Shown here: piece by piece, positions 11,008-21,846 of the stretch
Numbering within the stretch: the stretch's first letter is position 1
How the letters are laid out: the number at the start of each line of letters is the position of its first letter
From: Pleurotus djamor
Lineage: Eukaryota > Basidiomycota > Agaricomycetes > Agaricales > Pleurotaceae
Assembly: GCA_029747585.1 (NCBI GenBank)
Contig: JAPEVF010000603.1
Coordinates: 1 to 27,895 of the forward strand
DNA: 27,895 nucleotides
Direction: 5' to 3'
Notes under the pieces: generated by a model
What the model saw: only the letters and a program-made list of their open reading frames with translations
What the model was told of the DNA's origin: nothing
Database searches by the model: none
Translations under genes and position numbers: made by a program

Positions 11008-11097
11008 GACGATAAGCTGGTGGGAAGGTCAAAGGTTGACCAGCCTTCTCTCGCGGTCCTAGGGAGGCCCTTTTAAGTGAGGTTCCACAAAGAAGCA
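11008..11097 (-). promoter_or_regulatory. Core promoter and 5' leader of P450-A
   Basis: Reading the minus strand, a TATA-like CACTTAAAAG lies at about 11079-11070, some 64 bp before the ATG. The leader ends in CCACCAGCTTATCGTC just before the start codon. Both elements, their spacing and the stretch starting GCTTCTTTG upstream of them match the sequence before P450-B, so they were duplicated with the gene and have been kept. The exact transcription start cannot be seen. Confidence 0.5.
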
Positions 11098-13257
11098 TGG
11101 AGAGTGTACGTACCAAAAATCTTACTAATCTGGTAACACCTCGGACTCAGCGTTTCGCGGACGGAGTCTCACCAAGTAGCCAAAATAGATGATCCAAAGC
11201 CAAAATGACGACTGGGCGATAACCGATCGCGGGGGTACAAGAGACCGGGCGCGAAACCATGAGGGTTGCGAAGTTAGTGATGGGGGAGCTCATGGCCTGG
11301 ATCCATTGTTTCTGTTTGCAGTCCGATTAGAGTTTCGATCCGTGCTGGTGGAGGAGGGGTCGTATGTAATGGAGACGGACTGAGTTCCCCTGCTCAATGT
11401 CAGGTACCCCCAGAATGAAGGAACGACCCCGGTGCATTGAAATCGCCAGTATTGTACCGCTCTGAGCCGGGGCCCGCCTAACCTGTTGGTCTTGGACGAG
11501 CCTGCGGGTATATCGAGTTGATGGGGATTGATAGTGGTCGAAAGGGACGGGGTTTAATCGCCTTAGGAGGCTGAAAAGGCTGGATTCAAAGCTTGAATCT
11601 TGCGTCAATATGAGGTACCTTCTATTACTCACTTGATCGTTGACTGTAACGTCCGACAATCCTTGTACTAAACGGTGCTCGGCGAGAAGCATCGGTCATA
11701 AGGCACGTCGAGAGTCTACAATGGAGCAACGATGCTGCAGATATGCAGGAAGGCCTGACAACACGGAAAAGCGTCAGTGACAACCTCCGAGGAAGTCTGG
11801 GCTTTTTGATCGTACTCATCAAGTTGTAGGTCCCTTCGTCGTATTCTTGAATTAGGTATTCCGAATTCCCGTAGAAATGTCGACGTATCCGAGTGCTCTG
11901 AGATGAGTCAGATAACGACCAAATGTGGTGAAAGGCAAGGGGAGGCAGGGCGTCTAGTCACAACCAAAAAAAATTGGTCGTTCCTCCGTTCTACCCACCG
12001 AGCAGGTTACATATTCATCCACACGCATGCGATTTCAATACCTGTAAGGACATCTAATAGCCTTCCGTATATTAGCCCCTCGTTACGCTAGCCTCTGGGA
12101 CACACTCCATAAAGGTCAACGATGGTGTGGCTAGAGCAGGACGACTACCTACTCTACATCCACGCAATCGCAGTCTGGAAAGACCCCATAGAAGGTACCA
12201 TAGCCTACTCTACTTGTAACGAATCTACGTATCCCGACCCGTGTAGAGTATGCGTCCGACACATCACATCAACCGAAATAGTACGAAGGATTCGAACATA
12301 TGAAGTAGAACGAACTGGGTCCATGGAGCACAGAGCAAGCGAACCGCGTACAAGAAACAAGATAACACAGAATATCAAAGCACATTAAAGAGGGCGAAAG
12401 TTCGAGTAAAATATCACTAAAGTACGAACATGATAACTGAGGAAAAGTCCGTCATGAAGTGAAAGCGTACTGAGCATCAAGAAACGGGGAACAGCGAGTA
12501 CACGAGTATAAAGACAAGACATGACAGTGTCCTCTATGCTCTATGAAGCTTGAGCAATGGAACCGACGAGATGTCGGAGTAGGAGGTGCTTTCTCGCCTT
12601 AATCCTTTTCTTCTTCCTCCAGCAAAACCACCATTGATCCTGATCTTCTTGCCATTGCATCCCACCACCACCCAAGCGGATATCGTATCCGGAATCGTCG
12701 ACCACGACCGTGACTGAGCACGCCGAGTAACGACGAAAGGCTAACATCACGATGCGGGAAGACCGAGGTGGAAGTGTAGCGCGTACACATGCAGCATGAA
12801 GGATAGAGGCGGGGTGGAGGGTGAAGCGGTGAAGCTCGAGCTCGAGCTTGAGAGGCTGAAGCGTGAGTGCATCGTTTCATATTTCCCTGCACGAGAGGCC
12901 GATCGTTTTTCAGTCGTTAGCGACGGAGGAAGGGGTGGTGGCGGTACGAAGTCGGAGGATGAAGAGAAGGTCTTCAAATATGAGTGACCCATTTCCCGTC
13001 GTTGCTTGGGGTTCAGCGCTAGCAGCTGCAGCTAGCTCATGATCAGCCACCTCAGCTTCATGGATATGACAGCTGTACCCATCCACCATAACCATCACGG
13101 GTTGAGGTGACGAACGGTGGACAGAGACGATGTCATATACTGAAACGCTCGATGTCCACCGTCCCTCTTCATCCTCCACTTCCGTATCCTTTTGCTTGTC
13201 GAAGCGACGTTCCTTGACAGTGTCCCGCAGATACCACCTCCACGATGACAGCGACCT
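11098..13257. other. Gene-poor stretch behind P450-A
   Basis: No domain-bearing frame was found. An ATG frame at 12122-12388 (+, 88 codons) and a short charged frame at 12796-12987 (+) with a LELELERLKR heptad-like stretch are the only items of note. Neither has a partner exon or a recognisable family. The segment contains CTCGAGCTCGAG-type self-complementary sequence near 12835-12848. Confidence 0.4.
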
Positions 13258-15098
13258 CCAATCCTAGCACCACCGCCACGGAAATCATACCAGCATCGGC
13301 AACAAAGGGATGACCGCCGACTATCTTCTTCAACAGAGACACCCTTCCTTCCTCGCCTACAAAAGTCCCAGACAACGACCAAAGTATTCTTGGAATTGCA
13401 GTCGTTCGTCGGCAGGGACCAAACGGGAAGGGCACGGTACGAGGAGAGGGTGGAATGGATGGTGGTCTTCTCTGATCCTCTTGTGGGACCACGGACAAGG
13501 AGCAGAGCCTCAGCTGTTCGGACGCCACCACCACCACCTCGTCCCCACGACCACAACCAAGGCTACCGTCTACCCACAATGAAAGACGGCACCGCCGAGA
13601 TGACCGTTGTCAATATCGAGCCCGATACCCGAACGCTGTCACGAGACGGAAATTGGAGGGCATTGGAGTACTCTATCCGACGATAGCATGACAGCGACGT
13701 CGGGACTGGCAGTGAGAACGCTGCCAACGGTGCTGGTAGGGAGGGTGGATGATGGAGGAATACCGGGATTATGAGGAGAGCGGTTTGGACAGGGAAGGGA
13801 ATTGTCTGTGATGGGATGGGATATCGTGTGTTAGATTCGAACTCAGGTGGGAGCAGCGATGATGGTCACGTCGTGCCCATCTCCGGCGACATCCACGTCC
13901 ATCACCAACTCTGGGCGCGACGAACACGATGAGGACGCGAGGATAGGATAGGATTGACTGAGCATTGGCGATTGCCGAGGAAGGACGGTGGTTTGGATAT
14001 GGGAGGTGGCGATTACAACTGATGTCCTGTGATAGTTTCCTCTAAGGGTTTCCAGGGAGAGGGAGAGGTGCGTGGTGTGTGTTCGACGATGTGTGGTTCG
14101 AGAAGGTACAACACTGATTTCGTTGTGGTTATGATTGATGGAATGAGGGACCGTCAAGACTGGGACGGCGATACCATCGTGCCGTCTGGCATCCACTTCA
14201 AGCGAAAGCGGCGCGTGCAATCGGTAAAGCCCCATCGCAAGAACCGCAAGAGACATAGGTGATGGGTGCCGGCGAACATTGGAACGTTGAAAACCAAGGG
14301 GGATAGAAAAATGGCTGGGAGTAACGGTGGATACCCAGCTCGTAGCTACATCCGCAACAGAAGGAAAACGTGGGTGGGCAAGAACTCATTAGATCATGAT
14401 GAGTTGCGGACGTACCATGTGCTGTCCGTGTCATCTCCAAATTCAAGGTATCGTAGACCAGAAATCCCGCACTGAGCTCACCACTGCCTCTGGGAGATGG
14501 CGTCGATGTATACGTTGAGTACTTGGGTATTGTCAGGGTCCTGTCCGCAGGTGAAAGCGAATCCGAATCCAATGGAGACCCAAGACATCTTGATTGTGAG
14601 CGTATAGCGTGTAGGAGACCAGTAGCAGTGCCGAATCGGTCTGCATGATTGAGCTATGGGTAGACGGAGGAGAGTTATATGTGAATAAGGGAAGATGGCA
14701 CAGATACTCACAGCTATTTGGGAGCCGTCGAAGCTCCAACATCTGGAAAGGCTTCGGTTTACTTTGACGGAGACGGTGACAGTTTGGCAAGGTCAAGAGA
14801 CTTTAGAGGCGTGATTCATCTCTGGTACGCTTCACCAGTCTCTTCTCCGTCTAGCTCTGAGTCCACCCCAGTCGATTCCCTCGATTCCATCCTAGTCTGA
14901 CGTTCCGACCAACAGCCGCCTTCGATGGATGCATCACAGTGGAGCCAATCGTTTTTGTACTATATGCCGATGCGGGATGGAAGCAAAGCACATAATGAAG
15001 ACCATGGTGACGAATAAAAGAAGAGACGGAGGAGGAGAACGTCGTCGATGACAATGCTGATGCAAAAGGCGAGTGGCTATGCTCTTTGCTTTGTACAC
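13258..15098 (-). pseudogene. Unknown gene, copy 1 of 3 (minus strand, probably degenerate)
   Basis: The 5' end is marked by a conserved element at 15069-15098 (plus-strand GGCTATGCTCTTTGCTTTG), shared with copies 2 and 3. An intron at 14711-14654 (58 nt, GTGAGT donor, CATAG acceptor) sits 358 bp from it, with exon text RRLPNS before and SQSCRPIRH after, aligning loosely with the other two copies. The downstream exon reads WVSIGFGFAFTCGQ and then meets a stop. Further on, a Gly/Val-rich stretch near 13258-13278 matches copy 2 at DNA level (17-18 of 21 bases). No full-length frame can be built and no family is recognised. It may be a decayed gene, or a fast-evolving gene with introns I could not place. 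The downstream border is a guess. Confidence 0.35.
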
Positions 15099-15766
15099 CA
15101 ACCGATACCAAAGACCCCTGTCTGCTAGCACCTTCCCCTCGACGTCGTATCCTCAGCGCATTCTGCACTCAATGTAGCTCCCAACAAAACGTTGTTGCTC
15201 CAGGAATATAACCTAAATACTCAGATAGCTCTAGCTATACTCTTTGAGCTGTGATATCCGCCATTCCATCGCAACTTAATGCTCACTATCCTATTGCTCT
15301 GCTGCCTCACAAAAGCTCACTCTGCCTTGACGCTGCCACCGAATGGAAAAGGCTTGTCCAGGTCTCTCCATCTGTCACCCAGTTGTCTGTAACCTCCTCC
15401 AACTCAAAGTAATCAGCTCTTTCTCTTGAGCACTCTCACCGATACGAACATGGTCGGGGTTGCAGCAGTTCAACAGAAACCGAAAGGAAGTCGTAGTCCA
15501 CGCGCAACCCAGCTCTCCGTCACTCTTTCCTAAGTCTCACAGCTGCTATTCGAGTACCAGGCAATCCTACCTCGGGTGACACTCTAAACGCTGTATCTTC
15601 CTCATTCTTCTCACTGAACTGCGGACTTCGCGCGAGGTCACGGACGAAAGCCAAATCCACACGAACTCGCAAAGGGAATGAAATCAGGGAACCGTGCAAA
15701 ATATGAACAGGTACGACGCACCCTCCACAACCGAAACATATGAATTACGGGTACGAACCACGAGCC

Positions 15767-15803
15767 CATCAAAGGACTGTCTTTTGTTCATCTCACCTGA
15801 GAA
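15767..15803 (+). repeat. 37-bp motif shared with 21384-21420
   Basis: The two sequences match at 30 of 37 bases, centred on TCTTTTGT and ending TCACCTG followed by GAA. Each lies upstream of an unknown-gene copy (copies 1 and 2), but at different distances (about 670 and 290 bp), so the intervening DNA has gained or lost sequence. I found no counterpart near copy 3. Confidence 0.45.
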
Positions 15804-16049
15804 GGGCATATCTAGGAGGCAAAGAGCTATACACGTCCTTCGTCCCTCCAAGAAGATATCCATGTTCCTTCCCAGACGACAGAGTGTACTTCCTCTCCTG
15901 AGCCATGCACTTTTGAGCCAGCCTACTACACGAGGTCCAACAAGAAGATCTTCTCCGTTAAGACGCTGACTCCCAGAGATGGCGAAGTAGTAAATTCAAT
16001 ATTTGAAACGAATGCGAAAGCCAGCGAAGATTGCAGAATAGTAAGTAAG

Positions 16050-16073
16050 GCATTTCGCTCAGTCGACCTGTTC
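16050..16073 (+). repeat. 24-bp motif, copy 1 of 3
   Basis: The core TTTCGCTCAGTCGACCTGTT recurs at 21823-21846 (21 of 24 bases match) and, more weakly, at 26441-26464 (18 of 24). In each case it lies 0.75-1.2 kb to the right of a 5' element of the unknown-gene family, so it probably marks the outer part of the duplicated unit. No function is known. Confidence 0.5.
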
Positions 16074-16430
16074 AGTAGTAGGATTATCTACTCCAAAACA
16101 GCGACGGAAGTCAAATCAAAGCGTGTAGCTCTCAACCGTCCCATCGGTTTCAAGGCTCCGGGGCACGGAGTCAAAACCATGGCGTTACTTGGAAAGTCCG
16201 AGGATTATGGTGCGTTAATCCACAGTATGGGGGGAAAGCGCTAACTATACTAACAAGGTAGTGGATAGAACGTCGTTCACAAACGAAACTTGATGAATCC
16301 CATGATCTCGCACTGGGGTCTTCTACGCCCGTCTATGTTGTTTTAGCGGTTGGGTCGTACTTGGCAACTTTCCATTAGTGGTGGTGTGGTTCTACGAGCT
16401 CTGTAAGTCCCCCCTGTACACGCTTATGAG

Positions 16431-16517
16431 GCTTCTCTGCGAAACATACTTAAAAACGTTCACAGGACTGGGGGAAGGTTGCGAGACCTACTCCAATCTT
16501 CCCACCAGCTTATCGCC
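16431..16517 (+). promoter_or_regulatory. Core promoter and 5' leader of P450-B
   Basis: A TATA-like TACTTAAAAA lies at 16447-16456, about 62 bp before the ATG, and the leader ends CCACCAGCTTATCGCC. The stretch beginning GCTTCTCTG at 16431, the TATA-like box and the final 20 bases match the P450-A promoter with nearly the same spacing, while the bases between them have diverged. That pattern suggests selection on the core promoter and leader. Confidence 0.5.
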
Positions 16518-18632
16518 ATGATAACACTCCTCTGTCTGCTGGTGCCATTGCTCGCTGCCGTTATCACATTTGTCCGGCGAACTCATCGTATCCGTTATCC
16601 TCGCCCTCCTGGTCCGCGAGGGTACCCCATTATCGGAAGTCTCCTCGAAGCACCTACTCAGCGTCATTGGCTCAAGTATGCTGAATGGGCTGACGGATAC
16701 AGTTGGGTATCTCCATTGACAGCGATTGGTGCTTCCGAACTCACCCATACGGTCGTCGGTCGCCTTTCAGACACGGATGTTGTATACTTCGAGGTAATCG
16801 GCCAACCGATCATCGTTCTAAACTCGTTGGAGAGTGCGAACGAGCTACTAAACCGCCGTTCTGCGCTCACGTCGAGCCGACCGGATAGCGTGATGTTGCA
16901 TAAGCTGTACGCTCACATTATTTCTGCGCTGTATAGATTGACTGACTGGTGAATGCGTAAAAGCATGGGATGGGATGGAAACTTTACATTCCAACCGTAT
17001 GGTGATCCATGGCGCATACGAAGGAAGTTATTCTGGCAGAACTTTAAGGACAACCCATCCAATCTATCGCTATTTCGCCCGATTCAAATCAAGCATGCCA
17101 GACAGTTCCTACGACGCCTTCTCAACCATCCCGATGCTTTCATCGAACATACTCGGTTGTTCGCTTCCATTCTGGTTGTTGAAGTATAGCGTCCGCTAAC
17201 TTACAATTTTCCACCGTTCAACTTTTCAAGTATTCCCGTGGCGACCATATTCGAGGCGACGTTCGGTATTTCCATCACCTCGGAGAATAATCCATATATC
17301 AAGCGTGCACGGAAAGCCATCGAGCATTTCGACAACGCCTTTGCAGCAAGCTTGTTCCTGGTTGATTCCTTCCCTGTATCGCAATATCTTCCTCGTTGGT
17401 TCCCGGGCACTGGGTTTCTGAAGTATGCGGATGATGCACGTAAAGACTTGAGGGACATGATTGATACGCCATACGCTGAGGTCACAGAGATATTGCGTCG
17501 AGTGAGTCTTTGGTTCGCACTGAATTTAGCCCCATCTAACGTGTGCTTTGTCTAGGAAGAAGCTTCTGGATTCTCCAGACCTTCATCCGCTTCATGCGTG
17601 CTAGAGAGGATTCTATCAACGTTCGACGGTGAGCTGACCGCATCTCAGGAAGATTTAGTCAAAGACGCTACAACTGTTGCTTTCTCTGGTACGTCCGACT
17701 AGCTCGTCATCATCCTCATCCACCTCTCACTGTTTGCGTTTTCTAACACCTTTCCGTTTTGTCCACATTCTCAACTTCAAGCTGGCGCCGATACCACCCT
17801 CGCCCCACTCTTGAACGTCTTTGCGGCGATGACTCATTTCCCCGAGGTCCTGCCGATGCTAACCTACTCCCAAGCAGTTGTTTGGGAGCTTCTCAGGTAC
17901 TCTCTCGCCGTTCACGTTTCGTTTCCCACCTCCTTACATACCCTGTAGGTGGCAGCCCTTTGCACCCTTAGGTTTCGCTCTTAAGTTCCGTTGTAAATGG
18001 TGATGCATAAACTGATCAATCGTCTAGGTCTTTTTCATCTCTCCACATCCGAAGACACATATCGCGGCTATCATATTCCCAAAGACACGACCATCATCGC
18101 TAATATCTGGTCAGTGAAGCGTTATTTGTGCGCTGACAATATCTCTTGTCAGGGCTATCATGCAGAACCCAGAACACTTCCCAGAGCCGACAAAGTTTGA
18201 CCCCGATCGATTCATCGACGAGGACGGTCAACTAAACGAAACGCTTGTCGACATTATCCGGCTGTCATTTGGACTTGGCCGGAGGTTCGTTCATCTACTT
18301 CTCGCGTCGAAATTACATGCTTATCAGAGTGGTTGAACATTAGGATTTGTCCTGCCCGAAGCTTTGCTTGGGACACTATTTGGATTGTACTTGTTTCGAC
18401 GCTGAGGGACTTCAACATCTCGCCGATCAAAGATGAATTCGGTCGTGATGTCCTCCCAAGGTTAGAATTAGAACCGATGATCATCACGTTCGTGGTTTCC
18501 GAAAATTTTACAAGTGTTTTCCCGACTGATGAGGGTTTCCCCAACGACTTCTACAGGAAGTTGCGCGCTTTCGAGTGCACTATTACGCCAAGGTCGAAGG
18601 AAATGAGGCTATGTGTACAAGAGTACGAGTGA
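16518..18632 (+). CDS. Cytochrome P450 monooxygenase B, 11 exons, about 496 aa, with J-region deletion
   Basis: Exons read 16518-16701, 16771-16906, 16964-17158, 17231-17501, 17556-17688, 17782-17896, 17949-17971, 18028-18109, 18153-18284, 18344-18487 and 18557-18632; the sum is 1491 nt and every phase agrees. The start was set by the match to P450-A (MITLL); an in-frame upstream start at 16479 is not supported. Motifs present are the membrane anchor, PPGPRGYPIIG, WRIRRKLFW, AGADTT (307-312), ELLR (342-345), PDRF (397-400) and FGLGRRICPAR with Cys426. Nine of eleven exons equal their P450-A counterparts in length; exon 1 is 3 nt longer and exon 6 is 102 nt shorter. The missing 34 residues cover the J-helix region, so folding or activity may be impaired even though no stop or frameshift exists. 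The glycine after the haem cysteine motif is replaced by alanine. Confidence 0.9.
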
Positions 18633-19334
18633 TAAAGAATATTAAATATGATGCGTAGTAGAAGGAGGATTCATATCTTTCGCACCACGGTCAGACTCAG
18701 AGCGAGAACAGGGCGAATCGGATGAGTCACCCCGTTACTCCGCCCTTCCCCACATCCCATCACCTCACCTGTCGACCACGAGCGAAGTTGACTGGGAACA
18801 AGCACGGGGGACTGAACCAAGCGGTCGCACATAGCAGGAAGTGGAAAGCATACATAGGCGTAACGAGTTGAGGGTATAAAAGGTGGATGTAGTGTGCCGA
18901 ACGCAGAGCGAAAATTTGACAGTGGTTGGAGTTCTTTCCACTCGAAGGTAGCAACCTCGACAGATCGCACGCATTCGTTGGGAGGATGAAACTAAGAGGA
19001 GAGCAAGGTGGATGCGGATGCAAAGGAAGAGGGGACGCGAACGAAGGAACGGTCTTGGAAGTAGGTAGCTTGGGTTCCCGTTGTCGATTGGTGTTGTCTA
19101 CTATCGGGTACCAGCCAGCGACCATTGACCCCAGCTTGCATCAGAACGCTAGTCATAGCCAAAGTGCGTCGGGCCGATCATCAGCATGAGGGCATGGGTA
19201 ACGAGAGGATGCAGCATGTATCGACGCTCGCCCTTCCCCTTACCATTGCTCTTCCACTTCCATCCACCCTTGCAGCTTTCTTGTAGCTTCGGTCTTCGTC
19301 GGCACCGGTTCCATCACTGTCACCAGCCCGAACG
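18633..19334. other. Sequence between P450-B and unknown-gene copy 2
   Basis: An AT-rich run (AAAGAATATTAAATATG) follows the P450-B stop at once and is a plausible 3'-end processing region. Beyond it no domain-bearing frame is seen. The remaining part may belong to the 3' portion of the minus-strand copy 2, whose end I could not place. Confidence 0.35.
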
Positions 19335-21099
19335 CCAGTCCCAGCACCACCGCCATTTTCGAAGGCGTAGTAACCTCCGCCACCGTCCAAAATCGACCAA
19401 GACGACGAAGGCATTCTGCTCCTCAGTCCTTCCACCCAGGCAACGACGCACGTAGCGTGGTCGTCAAATCGAAGCCGTTCGCTGGCGGCGACGAAGGAGG
19501 AAGTCATGTTGTGAGGACATATCTTTGACTCTTGCTGGAGCCACCGAGGGGCAGTAACCACGATGAGCAACCGACCAACGCCTTATTCTCCATCACCACC
19601 GTGACTAGCAATCGGCGACCAACGACATCAGCAATAGCAGAAAGACGGTGTAGCGGAGCCACTGATGGGAGACGACCAATATCCGCTGTTCCCAAAGCTC
19701 GCCGCAAACGCTCTGAAGGCAGAACCCTTGCATCATGTCCCATTTGTCAAGCATTGGTTGGACGTGGGTAGGAATACCATGACAGGTATAAAGGGCGAAA
19801 AAAAGACATGACCGACAGCCAACGTCAATGCGGATACTGGGCGTGCAGCTCACGCGATCCGTCAATGGCGAGCGACATGGGATGGATTGAGGGTGTCGAT
19901 CGGGTAAAGGTAGGAACACGCTAGTTACGCGTTGAGCTTGTCCGAGAAATACGAGGGCAAAAGTTCGGAGGTCCTTTCATGTGTTCCATCCTATTTCCGG
20001 CTAGATGAATGAGGGAAAGTAAAGGCAAACGGAGAAGAAAGGGTGGAGGGGGTTCTTCCTAATCTAAGATGTATGGAGTAGGGGAAAAGGGGAGAATCAT
20101 CGCACTCGTGTTCGCAGAGGCTATACGACGATACTCTAGAAGGGAGGATCAAGACTGAAGGTGGGGAGCCAAGCCTTGATGGTTTGGGACCAGATGGGAT
20201 CGGTACATTTGGGGAAGGGCATAAGGAGTACGCTCCGCATTGAACAGGGACACATAATTCGACATCGCGTCCATGGCTGACGAAGGGTGTTTCATGTCTT
20301 CTGACGTAACTGGAAGAGGGTGGAGGGGAGCAGGGCAAGGGAAATGGGCCGAAGCGGAGGGAGGTGATGGTTGAGCGTCTGGAATCGAAGCCGAAGGCCA
20401 ACGCTAGGACCCGGACAGAGAAAGCGATGGATTCATACTGGTACGGGACGAGGGTGAGAGGAGCAAGAAGGATGAAGATGACTGGCGTACGTAAGGATCT
20501 GAGGCTTACGCTCGAAGGATGTTGAGGCGAGGGGGCTGGTTTATCTTCAGTGCGAGCGTAGATCGTAGACGAAAAGAGACTGGTCATGGCGTGGAATCGA
20601 CGGGTTCGAGCTTGGAGATGGGTAGGCGACGACCAGACGAAGAAAACTCCGAGCTAGAGCAATAAAAGATGGTCAATATTAGGTGTAGGGCCAATAGAAG
20701 ACATCACAGGGACTCACAGTAGTCTGAAAGTCTCGAGAAAGGGTCCGTGCTGCGTCGGCTGGGGACGGGGTGTCGTACGCTGACGGGTGCTTCGGATAGC
20801 ATGGAGCGCTGTTCATCGTCCGCAGAATCTCCATCTTGCCCATAACTCGTAGCTTCTCATTCTACCCTCCATCTACTCTATCTCTGGTCCATCCTATTCC
20901 AGAAATCCCGCGTTCTCGATCCAGTCGTAGACTCCGATGCGTCGTATTCAAGCAAGTTGTTTTCATTCTTCATTTATTCGGTGCGAAGGAGCATCAGTGC
21001 ACACTCGGAAGGACATGACAAGGAAGAAAGAGATGGAGGAAAGATAAAAGAAAAGTCGTCGCTGAAAATGGTGGGTGGCTGTGCCTTTGCTTTGCACAC
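19335..21099 (-). pseudogene. Unknown gene, copy 2 of 3 (minus strand, probably degenerate)
   Basis: The conserved 5' element is at 21072-21099 (plus-strand GGTGGCTGTGCCTTTGCTTTG). The shared intron is 20717-20654 (64 nt, GTGAGT donor, CTCTAG acceptor), 355 bp away. The exon before it reads naturally as DGDSADDEQRSMLSEAP, continuing RRSTDPFSRLSDY, and the one after as SRSFLRLVVAYPSPSS, aligning with copy 3 (LASY, then SGKLRCVLASYPTQPS). That frame then meets stops. Other coding-like patches appear in different frames, for example YVSLFNAERTPYALPQMY near 20200. Scattered good patches in changing frames suggest a decayed gene or unplaced introns. The family is not recognised. A 198-codon frame at 19991-20587 overlaps and is probably a shadow. 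Confidence 0.38.
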
Positions 21100-21383
21100 G
21101 AAGTTCGTTCCCAAACAATGTTCTCCTCGCTCTGTGGTGTTACTGCCAGTCGTCTGACTGATAGACGGTCTCGACTGAGCTATATTATCTACCTAAATCA
21201 TCTCTCTTTTTTTTGTCTTGCTCCTGAACCGCCGATTCCGCATGGGCTCTGTGTTCCGTACGAAAGCTACTTACAGCCAGATGAGAACATCACGGATCAA
21301 ATGAAATCACTGGGCAGGAAAAAGTTTGGGCAATCGTTCAACACCTGTTTAATCAGTTCTCATACAAATTCGATCCACCGCAT

Positions 21384-21420
21384 CGTCAAAGGATTATCTT
21401 TTGTCCACATCACCTGTGAA
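21384..21420 (+). repeat. 37-bp motif shared with 15767-15803
   Basis: This is the second member of the pair described at 15767. It lies about 290 bp to the right of the copy 2 5' element. Confidence 0.45.
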
Positions 21421-21822
21421 CCGAACGGAACGGACCAAATCCTCTATAAGAGGGAGGGCAAGGATTCATCAGGCGAGACATACCGCAGTGAGTGACTCTC
21501 ATTCGTGACGATAAGACCGTTCACACCACTAGAAGAGCGAGAGAACTTTTGCAACGCACATACCAGTCTAAATGGTCGGCGCGAAAACAAAACACCACCG
21601 ATGTCCAAGGAAGTGAGGGTTGGGACGGTCAACTGGTGTGCGTCACCAGTCCACCGAGCATAAGAAAAGACAATTTTCAGTCAGAATTTGAGTCCGAAGA
21701 GCGTATGATCATGTCCTCGGTCGTGGAGTGAAGGACTCCATACTCGTCAAAGTAAAATAAGGCACGCGTCCACACCAACCACAGCCCAAGTCCACACGCG
21801 GTTGCGGCATCCGAAGTACGTT

Positions 21823-21846
21823 GCGTTTCGCTCAGCCGACCTGTTG
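21823..21846 (+). repeat. 24-bp motif, copy 2 of 3
   Basis: It contains TTTCGCTCAGCCGACCTGTT and is the closest match to the motif at 16050. It lies about 0.72 kb to the right of the copy 2 5' element. Confidence 0.5.

Larger units (their letters stand above)
15099..16430. other. Intergenic stretch between copy 1 and P450-B
   Basis: This lies upstream of both divergent features, the minus-strand unknown gene and P450-B. No coding frame of note beyond a 91-codon ATG-lacking-context frame at 15694-15969 (+). It carries two short motifs that recur upstream of copy 2 (15767-15803 and 16050-16073), listed separately. Confidence 0.4.

Noticed and set aside
13525..13541. CCA trinucleotide run
   Set aside because: Short simple-sequence stretch with no sign of expansion or function.
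13800..13900. Possible tRNA B-box (GTTCGAATC on the minus strand)
   Set aside because: The flanking bases cannot form a T-stem and no A-box or acceptor stem lies at the right distance. A similar GGTTCAAGTC near 27866 fails the same test.
17201..17485. 94-codon minus-strand frame inside P450-B
   Set aside because: It is antisense to exon 4 of P450-B, whose sense frame has the conserved protein text.
19991..20587. 198-codon minus-strand frame as a real gene
   Set aside because: It is rich in Pro and Ser and overlaps copy 2 in a different frame from the one that aligns with copy 3; it probably reflects composition.
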